Source: Salinisphaera sp035690525 (GTDB lineage: Bacteria > Pseudomonadota > Gammaproteobacteria > Nevskiales > Salinisphaeraceae). Taken from it: DNA of 40,912 bases. Made by a program: the position numbers and the translations under genes. Of this stretch, positions 36,501 through 40,912 are shown piece by piece; positions within the stretch are counted from its first letter, which is position 1; every line of letters begins with the position of its first letter. Under the pieces are notes generated by a model, which searched no databases, was not told the DNA's origin, and saw only the letters and a list, made by a program, of their open reading frames with translations. The stretch spans positions 1-40,912 of the forward strand of contig NZ_DASSKM010000161.1 in assembly GCF_035690525.1 (NCBI RefSeq), read 5' to 3'.

Positions 36501-36942
36501 GAGCGATTCAGCCTGGAGCCGGCGGATCGAAATCCAGGGGTTTGCTAACCCCGTACTCGAAGATGCGCAAGGCAACACGGTTTCGGGTCAGGTCAGCGTG
36601 AGCACCAGTCAAAGTGCCAACACCATTACCGTCACGGTTCCGAAATCGGCCCTGGGCGGCGCCCCGGGAGTAGGCTGGAAGATCGCGGCGGTACTGACGG
36701 GCCAGGACGGCACGCGCCCCGATCAGGCGCGTGCTTTCGCCGCGACACCGCAGCCTTATCGATTCGGCGTCTGTACGTCGAACGCGGTGGCGAAGCCGCT
36801 ATGCGCGCTCGATCCCTCGGCGGCGCCCAAAGCCCTCGACGTGTTCACACCCGCTGGCGTCAGCCAATCACAGGAACTGAATCCGCTCCAAAACAGCACC
36901 GGCCGGGCGACGGTGGCTGGCGTGCCGGTATCCGGTGGCTAA
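33520..36942 (+). CDS. Secreted GH15 glucodextranase/glucoamylase
   Basis: Exo-acting alpha-glucan hydrolase of 1140 residues releasing glucose from non-reducing ends. An extended basic N-terminus and hydrophobic stretch end with SSAAAA (about residue 54), a likely signal peptide. Then come the GH15 N-terminal beta-domain (about 60-340) and the (alpha/alpha)6 catalytic domain (about 345-790). The acid is expected in RWEEQSGYSPSTIAAEIAG (Glu517/Glu518) and the base is Glu734 in GLVPEQTW. A Big-like domain (about 805-900) and a glucodextranase C-type domain (about 900-1100, starting VSDPEGDDNGPGTYGYPT) follow. This N-A-B-C order is that of glucodextranase, so dextran or isomalto-oligosaccharides are plausible substrates, starch also possible. 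A run of hairpins follows. Confidence 0.93.
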   Translation: MYRSIQIRYPAASRRSIDGRAGSAGKRSVARLTAGALIAAQAAGAALFASSAAAAPGAPGDMSYFDLARKDCLGTARNDTSKVWYTIADGMLSDVYSPTIDNTNLKSLQFIVTDGSSFTDLQSRDMTYSINATDRSGMACRVTYTAKSGRYRLITTYITDPARDSVVMHTRFKPLDVDRQDFDNYKVYVRYNATINGNGGGGQANGGADSAFSTRMALVSSDLTPQSQAANRDYAVPLAGALRADRPFLATESGFVGTPSDGLTQLDDSGRLTSHYQSAQSGNVVQTARIDVPANGKFTLALGFGQTPEAAIDTAGASLSRPFARIYQQYLAGWRAYDRSLNQPPSHFPGLNFIQSRKLVSAYWLSANVLKASEDKTFPGAVVASLASPWGQAVAAGSVVNGQPVYFGSYREVFSRDLYEAFTGLLAAGDIATAKDTVRFLFERQQLADGHLPRNSLLNGQPAPDTGGIQLDETADPILMALQAGLGHDSQLYQDHIKPAADYLVAHGPAFGLERWEEQSGYSPSTIAAEIAGLVAAAEIADNNHDPASARLYRATADYYQRSVKAWTVTDNGPYGSGHYFLRLSKNGDPNAGTTYNLGNGSIDADQRTVVDAGFLELTRLGELPANDPTVAQSLNIVDRILEIDTDNGATFYRYGTDAEGTEDGYGDCWEPDPTQCSPSGSPWPPSNHGSGHIWPVLAGERAEYELQTGNPKAAAQRLLTMLRMSSGIGLVPEQTWENPDLPASAYGADPTTASIGYQNGGPAGSAAPLTWAQAQLLRLIPAVAKGEPVEQPSAVANRYLVFRPSELTVALNAPDDQASVNNENTTVTGRTRPGAEVTIQSWNTSTGSGREVAVTANADGAFSASLPTPLGTDVITAAAATEGATGYAQVSVDSQAISGQKVLDVSDPEGDDNGPGTYGYPTASDFTPGSFDLTHLSVYNDDSRVIFRFKLRQIEPTFGNVIGAQLLDIYIRNPAANAFSTAAAHPSRNYAIASDSAWSRRIEIQGFANPVLEDAQGNTVSGQVSVSTSQSANTITVTVPKSALGGAPGVGWKIAAVLTGQDGTRPDQARAFAATPQPYRFGVCTSNAVAKPLCALDPSAAPKALDVFTPAGVSQSQELNPLQNSTGRATVAGVPVSGG

Positions 36943-36943
36943 T

Positions 36944-36975
36944 AACCCGGCATGAAAATACCTTCATGCCGGGTT
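36944..36975 (+). terminator. 13-bp hairpin after the glucodextranase gene
   Basis: AACCCGGCATGAA pairs perfectly with TTCATGCCGGGTT around a 6-base loop, starting 2 bases after the stop codon. No T-run follows. It is the first of six hairpins in this spacer. Confidence 0.7.
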
Positions 36976-36981
36976 AATAGC

Positions 36982-37103
36982 GCGAGTACGCAAGCGCGTG
37001 CTCGCCGCGGCCATCGGCCGCGAAGCACTTGAAAATCAAGGACGGACATGTGCCGGCCTTGATTTTCGGGTGCGTTGAAAACAGCTGATGTTTCAGCTGT
37101 TTT
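36982..37103. repeat. Four further hairpins in tandem
   Basis: Stems in order: GCGAGTACGC/GCGTGCTCGC (36982-37005, one G-T pair), CGCGGCC/GGCCGCG (37006-37022), GAAAATCAAGG/CCTTGATTTTC (37031-37067, 15-base loop) and AAAACAGCTGA/TCAGCTGTTTT (37078-37103). They have different sequences, so they are not copies of one another. The last has a TTTT end on the plus strand. There is no coding sequence here. Confidence 0.8.
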
Positions 37104-37140
37104 GGTGCCGGAGTAATAATCGATCACGCGTGTCGGAGAC

Positions 37141-37166
37141 CGCGGCCCGGCCGATGCCGGGCCGCG
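37141..37166 (-). terminator. 11-bp hairpin after the pdeM gene
   Basis: CGCGGCCCGGC/GCCGGGCCGCG with a CGAT loop, 7 bases past the stop codon of the minus-strand phosphoesterase gene. No T-run. It is the sixth stem of the cluster. Confidence 0.65.
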
Positions 37167-37173
37167 ATTCCCA

Positions 37174-37857
37174 TTAGCCCTGTCGAGTCGCCCGTTCGGG
37201 CCTCGAAAGCCCGACTTCGACGACCTCGCCGGCACCGACGGCGAACATGCGATCGCCCACGGCCGGATTGATCCGGCCGCCGCCGGCGAAACTGCAGAAC
37301 GCCGGCAGCACCAACCCGCCGGCATAACGCCAAAACACCGGGCAACGCACGCACTCGCTGCCATCGGCGAGCCGCACGGCCGGATGAATATGCCCAGCCA
37401 GAACCGGCCCGCGGGTGTCGTATGCCGGCTCGTGCCGGCATACGAAGGGCCCGGTCACTCGTGAGCCGGTCAGAAAATCGACCCCGAGATCGATCGGCAA
37501 CTCGCGCATCCGGTCATGGTTTCCGCGGATAACCACGATGTCGATTCCCGCATGACGAGCGCGCCAGTCCGCGAACCGCGCCAGCCAGGGTTCGTCGCAG
37601 GCCGGCGGCGCGTGCACGAAGTCACCGAGCACGATCAAACGCCGCGCGCCGGTCTCGCGTAGCGCCCGTTCCAGCCGAGCCAGATCGGCTTCGGTCGTAC
37701 CCGCCGGCACGTTCACGCCCTGGCGCCGAAACACGCCGCCCTTGCCGAAATGCGTATCGGCCACAAACAGCGTCGCGCCGGCCGGCCAGAACAGACTGTG
37801 GTCTGCACGCAGCACCAGCCGCTCGCCGGCCAAATTCAGTTCGGCGTTTGGCGTCAT
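37174..37857 (-). CDS. PdeM-type metallophosphoesterase
   Basis: A 227-residue calcineurin-like phosphoesterase of the PdeM group (ligase-associated DNA damage response endonuclease). Metal-binding motifs are complete: VADTHFGKG, VLGDFVHAP, IRGNHDRM and LAGHIHPAV, with a further His in VCRHEPAYD. PdeM proteins usually accompany an ATP-dependent DNA ligase and a Lhr-type helicase in one unit; none is visible here, so this copy stands apart. The ATG at 37857 gives the normal N-terminus. A MITE (copy D) lies 71 bases upstream of its start and may affect expression. Confidence 0.85.
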   Translation of the reverse strand: MTPNAELNLAGERLVLRADHSLFWPAGATLFVADTHFGKGGVFRRQGVNVPAGTTEADLARLERALRETGARRLIVLGDFVHAPPACDEPWLARFADWRARHAGIDIVVIRGNHDRMRELPIDLGVDFLTGSRVTGPFVCRHEPAYDTRGPVLAGHIHPAVRLADGSECVRCPVFWRYAGGLVLPAFCSFAGGGRINPAVGDRMFAVGAGEVVEVGLSRPERATRQG

Positions 37858-37928
37858 ATGCTTTTTGGCGGCCCGCAAAAGCACAAATAAAGCCTACAGA
37901 TTATCGCTTGATGCAAGTCAAACACTTA

Positions 37929-38062
37929 TACCAACATGTAAAAACAAGGATGCAAAAGGAAGATGAAAACAGTCCGCAAATGAACGCGAAAAAACGCAAA
38001 TGAAAACAAATTTTCTTTATTTTTCGTACATTGCTTTTATTTGTGGACTTGTTCTTTTCTTA
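37929..38062. mobile_element. MITE-like element, copy D (right end lost)
   Basis: Starts TACCAACATGTAAAAACA next to a TA dinucleotide and follows copy C closely (AAAGGAAGA, GTCCGCAAATGAACGCG, AATTTTCTTTATTTT), but stops after CTTGTTCTTTTCTTA without the GGTTGGTA terminus. About 134 bases remain. It lies between fmdB and pdeM. Confidence 0.75.
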
Positions 38063-38117
38063 AAGGAACGCAAGCCGTGCGTCGTGCACCAGCAGCCACA
38101 CCCCTTGAACGTTTGCT

Positions 38118-38438
38118 TTAGTGGCTGAGCATCCAAGGCCGCTGAGCAGCGCCCGCCCTGCGGACGCCGGCCGGCGCGCGCTTGCCGCAGCCACAGCCAC
38201 AGCCTTGCGGGTGGCCGCCGCCGTAGGCCCGGTCCGTAAGCGGCGCGTTCGCGCTGCGCTCGTTGGTCTCGTGCGCGCGGCGCACGCCGGGCGGCACCAG
38301 CGCCAGCCTCGGCGCCGAAAGCACGCGCGGGACGGTTGCGCCGCAATTCGGGCAGGCCGCGGGCGCGTCCCGCTCGACCATCGGCCGCATGGCGCTAAAA
38401 CAGCCGCAATCCCGGCAGGCATATTCGTAAACGGGCAT
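38118..38438 (-). CDS. fmdB: FmdB-type zinc-ribbon protein
   Basis: A 106-residue protein beginning MPVYEYACRDCG with the FmdB/CxxC_CxxC zinc ribbon: Cys8, Cys11, Cys29, Cys32. The C-terminal half is low-complexity and basic with a Gly-Cys run (GCGCGCGKR) that may bind additional metal. FmdB proteins are named as putative regulators of formamidase genes. It starts 9 bases after the fmdA stop codon, so the two form a clear operon. Confidence 0.9.
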   Translation of the reverse strand: MPVYEYACRDCGCFSAMRPMVERDAPAACPNCGATVPRVLSAPRLALVPPGVRRAHETNERSANAPLTDRAYGGGHPQGCGCGCGKRAPAGVRRAGAAQRPWMLSH

Positions 38439-38447
38439 GGCGTGCTC

Positions 38448-39680
38448 CTAGGCGTCGCCGGCGATAGGCACGTCGACGCTGCCGTCGATGTGTTGGATCG
38501 GGCCGTCCGCGCCCGGGTGGATATCGAAATCGAAGATTTCGGAGGGAATCCAGAGGGTGGCGCAGGAGTTGGGGATATCGACCACGCCGCTGAGATGGCC
38601 CTGGACCGGGGCCACGCCAAGAATCGAGTAGGCTTGTTCGCCGGAGTAGCCGAATTTTTTCAGGTACTCGATGGCGTTCAGGCAGGCCTGGCGGTAAGCG
38701 ACGTTAGCGTCGAGATAATGCTGTCGGCCCGATTCGTCGACCGAGATGCCCTCGAAGATCAAGTAGTCCTGGTAGTTCGGCACGATCGGGCTGGGCTTGA
38801 AGATCGGCGAGGACACGCCGTATTTCGCCATGCCGTTTTTGATCAGATCGACCTTCATGTGCACCCAGCCGCCGGCCATCTCGATGGCGCCGCAGAAGGT
38901 GATCTCGCCGTCGCCCTGGCTGAAGTGCAGATCGCCCACCGACAGGCCGGCGCCGTCGACATAGATCGGAAAGAAGATCTTGGAGCCGCGCGAGAGGTCC
39001 TTGATATCGACGTTGCCGCCGTGCTCGCGCGGCGGCACGGTGCGCGCGCCCTCGGCGGCGGCCTGGTTGCGGGCGTCGCCGGTCATCGCGCCCATATGCG
39101 CGGTCTCGGCCACCGGCAAGGTCGCCAGCGGCGGCACGTGGTCCGGGTCGGAGTCGACCAGCGCCTTTTCGCGCTTATTCCAGGTCTCCAGCAGCTCGCG
39201 GCTGGGCAGGCAGCCGATCAGACCCGGGTGGATCAGGCCGATGAACTCCACGCCGGGCACGTGGCGCGAGCTCGTGTACAGGCCATGAAAATCCCAGATG
39301 GTTTTTTGGGCGCGCGGGTAATGCTCGGTGAGAAAGCCGCCGCCGTTGTGCTTTGCAAAAACGCCGTTGAAGCCCCAGGGCGCTTCCGGCTTGGCGCCTA
39401 GATCGAGCAGGTCGACCACCAGCAGATCGCCGGACTCGGCGCCCTTCACGCCGACCGGGCCGGACAGATAGTGGACGATCGACAGATCCAGGTCGCGCAC
39501 GTCCGAGGCGTCGTCGTTGTTGCCGATCGCCCCCGAGGTCCAGTCGTAGGTCTCGAGGACAAAGTCGGCGCCGGGCTCGACCCAGGCCGCCATCGGAATG
39601 TCCGGGTGCCAACGGTTGTGCACCTGGGAGTTTTCGGTGGCGGGGGTGTCGAGATCGACCTCGATCAAGGTGTCGGTCAT
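38448..39680 (-). CDS. fmdA: Formamidase (acetamidase/formamidase family)
   Basis: Hydrolyses formamide (and possibly short amides) to ammonia and formate. The 410 residues match FmdA/AmdA proteins: HNRWHPDIPMAAWVEPG, ETYDWTSGAIGNNDDASDV, LHFSQGDGEITFCGAIEMAG, GVSSPIFKPSPIVPNYQDYL and FGYSGEQAYSILGVAPVQGHLSGVVD. The start at ATG 39680 has GGAG a short distance upstream. No transporter for formamide or urea is adjacent. Its pairing with fmdB follows the arrangement known from methylotrophs, which makes nitrogen scavenging from formamide the likely job. Confidence 0.94.
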   Translation of the reverse strand: MTDTLIEVDLDTPATENSQVHNRWHPDIPMAAWVEPGADFVLETYDWTSGAIGNNDDASDVRDLDLSIVHYLSGPVGVKGAESGDLLVVDLLDLGAKPEAPWGFNGVFAKHNGGGFLTEHYPRAQKTIWDFHGLYTSSRHVPGVEFIGLIHPGLIGCLPSRELLETWNKREKALVDSDPDHVPPLATLPVAETAHMGAMTGDARNQAAAEGARTVPPREHGGNVDIKDLSRGSKIFFPIYVDGAGLSVGDLHFSQGDGEITFCGAIEMAGGWVHMKVDLIKNGMAKYGVSSPIFKPSPIVPNYQDYLIFEGISVDESGRQHYLDANVAYRQACLNAIEYLKKFGYSGEQAYSILGVAPVQGHLSGVVDIPNSCATLWIPSEIFDFDIHPGADGPIQHIDGSVDVPIAGDA

Positions 39681-39863
39681 GGCGGGCTCCACGTGGCGGA
39701 TAATGGCTGGGCCGGCGGCTTCGCTGCGGCCGTTGGTTTATTTCAGCCTTAACCGTAGGTTGCCAGCCGACAATAGGCCCGGTGGCGTAAGCTGCTTGGG
39801 ATCAGCCCCAGGTCACACCTAGGGCTGTCGGTGCAGCAGACAGCCTGTCATCGTGCGAATAAG

Positions 39864-39894
39864 AAGGTGCCCGCGGCAAGCCGCGGGGTGTTGG
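39864..39894. repeat. REP-type hairpin, copy 2
   Basis: Identical over 31 bases to the copy at 21365, with the stem CCCGCGGC-AA-GCCGCGGG. It ends 3 bases before the GNAT gene's ATG, so the hairpin would sit in the leader and could affect initiation. Confidence 0.75.
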
Positions 39895-39897
39895 CAA

Positions 39898-40626
39898 ATG
39901 AAAACAAACCACCATGATCAGCCAGTCGGCTTCGGCTTGGGAAATTGGCAGGCGCCCAAATCACCGCAAGGACAGGCCTTGAGCGGCGACTATTGTCGTC
40001 TCGAACCGCTCGATGCCGCCCGGCACGCCGCGCCCCTGATCGCGGCTTATCACGCCGGCGACGACGCACCGAGTTGGACCTATCTGGCCTACGGCCCGTT
40101 CGCTTCCGCCGCGGCCTATTCGGGCTGGATCCGGGAAAACGCGCGAGGCGGCGATCCGCTGTTTTATGCCATCGTCGAGCGACGGACGGACCGCCCGCTC
40201 GGCGTGGCCGGTTATCTGCGTATTCAACCGGCCGACGGCACGCTCGAAATCGGCCATATCCATTACGCCGATGCACTCAAACAGACACGCGCCGCCACCG
40301 AAGCGATCGTCTTGATGATGAAGCACGCGTTCGAGTTGGGCTATCGGCGCGTCGAGTGGAAATGCGACGCGCTGAACGCGGCCTCCAGGCGTGCCGCCGA
40401 ACGGTTGGGATTCGTCTTCGAAGGCGTCTTTCGCCAGGCCACGACCTATAAACAACGCAACCGCGATACGGCGTGGTATTCGGTCATCGACACCGAATGG
40501 CCGCGCCTGAACGCTTGTTTTCAAGCCTGGCTCGACCCGGCAAATTTCGACGCCGACGGGCACCAACGACGAAAGCTCAGCACGCTCACGCAACGACCCG
40601 ATGTCCAAACCGGCACAGGCGAATGA
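39898..40626 (+). CDS. GNAT acetyltransferase, RimJ/RimL type
   Basis: A 242-residue N-acetyltransferase of the RimJ/RimL-like group (GNAT fold). Visible are the N-terminal CRLEPLDAARHAAPLIAAYH, YGPFASAAAYSGWIRENA, GVAGYLRIQPADGTLEIGHIHYADALKQTRAATEAIVLMMKHAFE (acetyl-CoA-binding region) and the C-terminal KCDALNAASRRAAERLGFVFEGVFRQ. The ATG at 39898 is taken as start, since the upstream in-frame extension lies within the REP hairpin. Acceptor may be a protein N-terminus, an amino acid or an antibiotic; sequence does not tell. Confidence 0.88.
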   Translation: MKTNHHDQPVGFGLGNWQAPKSPQGQALSGDYCRLEPLDAARHAAPLIAAYHAGDDAPSWTYLAYGPFASAAAYSGWIRENARGGDPLFYAIVERRTDRPLGVAGYLRIQPADGTLEIGHIHYADALKQTRAATEAIVLMMKHAFELGYRRVEWKCDALNAASRRAAERLGFVFEGVFRQATTYKQRNRDTAWYSVIDTEWPRLNACFQAWLDPANFDADGHQRRKLSTLTQRPDVQTGTGE

Positions 40627-40722
40627 CCTCTTTCACGACCCGGCCGATCGCCGACGCCGTATAAAGGTCAAGACAACCCAGCCCGTCCGCCGTGTGCGTA
40701 AACCTTTGTCCAAAAGGAATAA
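40627..40722. other. Short spacer before the insertion sequence
   Basis: About 95 bases with no gene, ending in AAAAGGAATAA just before the IS terminus. The element appears to have inserted downstream of the acetyltransferase gene. Confidence 0.5.
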
Positions 40723-40912
40723 TACCAACCTGCAAAAACACTATCCGACATCAGCCCAGCCGCGCTGAGTGATCGACGTAATCCGGCCGGGCTCGTCGAG
40801 CAACGCGCGCCACGCCTGACAGACTCGGTCGACGATGTCGGTGTAGTCCTGAAAGACGCGGTTGCCCAGGTAGGTCTGGCGCAGATATTGCCAGACGTTT
40901 TCGGCCGGGTTG
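40723..40912 (-). mobile_element. IS630-family insertion sequence, transposase 3' end and terminal repeat
   Basis: Terminal repeat TACCAACCTGCAAAAACA (40723-40740) lies directly before the transposase stop codon. The element runs out of the window to the right. The terminus matches MITE copy C over 18 bases, so this IS or a relative is the likely source of the transposase that moved the MITEs. Confidence 0.85.
40741..40911 (-). CDS. IS630-family transposase, C-terminal 56 residues
   Basis: The reading frame enters from the right window edge and ends at the complement of CTA (40741). It encodes NPAENVWQYLRQTYLGNRVF... and ends RITSITQRGWADVG, the conserved end of the IS630/Tc1-type DDE transposases, in which N-P-x-E-N-x-W contains the third catalytic acid (the Glu of PAEN). 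The rest lies outside the window. Transposase acting on TA target sites is expected for the family. Whether the gene is intact cannot be judged. Confidence 0.9.
   Translation of the reverse strand, partial: NPAENVWQYLRQTYLGNRVFQDYTDIVDRVCQAWRALLDEPGRITSITQRGWADVG

Noticed and set aside
36943..37170. Hairpin cluster considered as an attC/integron array
   Set aside because: Stems lack the conserved R-box/L-box pattern, there are no gene cassettes between them and no integrase is present.
38121..39401. 426-codon open frame opposite fmdA and fmdB
   Set aside because: Antisense shadow; no recognisable domain and it spans two real genes.

Overview
The window is high-GC DNA, densely packed with short intergenic gaps. 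It reads as chromosomal sequence of a gammaproteobacterium: greB, djlA, acs, wrbA, astE, a pdeM-type phosphoesterase, a two-gene fmdAB unit, an EntS-like MFS remnant and an AaeAB-like efflux operon. A BCCT carrier and a glycine-betaine binding protein suggest a salt-exposed lifestyle. A Salinisphaera-like organism would fit, but that is a guess from gene content and base composition.

Layout. 1-4.5 kb: end of an AGE-family sugar epimerase, an MHS-type MFS symporter, a small membrane protein, and an HglS-type 2-oxoadipate dioxygenase whose Fe ligands fall at the expected residue numbers. 4.5-5.5 kb: a lower-GC patch with a NERD/zinc-finger protein and repeat relics. 5.5-10.4 kb (minus strand): a basic amino-acid ABC importer (HisJ/M/Q/P or AotJMQP type) behind astE and a DUF4112 gene, suggesting arginine/ornithine or lysine use. 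10.4-15.4 kb: small and hypothetical genes, sufT diverging from a CbiX-type chelatase, tspO, two SDRs (one HSDL2-like) and greB. 15.4-20 kb: a FUSC-DUF1656-HlyD efflux operon split by a miniature transposon, beside a decapitated MFS gene bounded by a second, inverted copy. 20-28 kb: an atypical thiolase, acs, a lipoprotein, ohr, a rhomboid protease, hsp20 and a BCCT carrier. 28-32.4 kb: an orphan Tat-type betaine-binding protein, a nitroreductase, wrbA divergent from a LysR regulator, and djlA. 32.4-37.2 kb: a PEP-CTERM surface protein and a 1140-residue secreted glucodextranase/glucoamylase (GH15), followed by six strong hairpins in about 220 bases. 37.2-40.9 kb: pdeM, fmdB, fmdA, a GNAT acetyltransferase and the end of an IS630-family insertion sequence.

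The most interesting thread is repetitive DNA. Four 135-175 bp MITE-like elements (15370, 17284, 21168, 37929) carry TACCAACC termini. The copy at 21168 shares its outer 18 bases exactly with the end of the IS630-type element cut by the right window edge (40723), whose transposase C-terminus is visible. Each MITE contains an inner palindrome built on GTCCGCAAAT. A second family (about 40 bp; 4558, 21123, 29118) and a third (31 bp REP-type hairpin; 21365, 39864) sit in the same kinds of gap. The elements have reshaped the efflux operon and lie upstream of the thiolase and pdeM genes.
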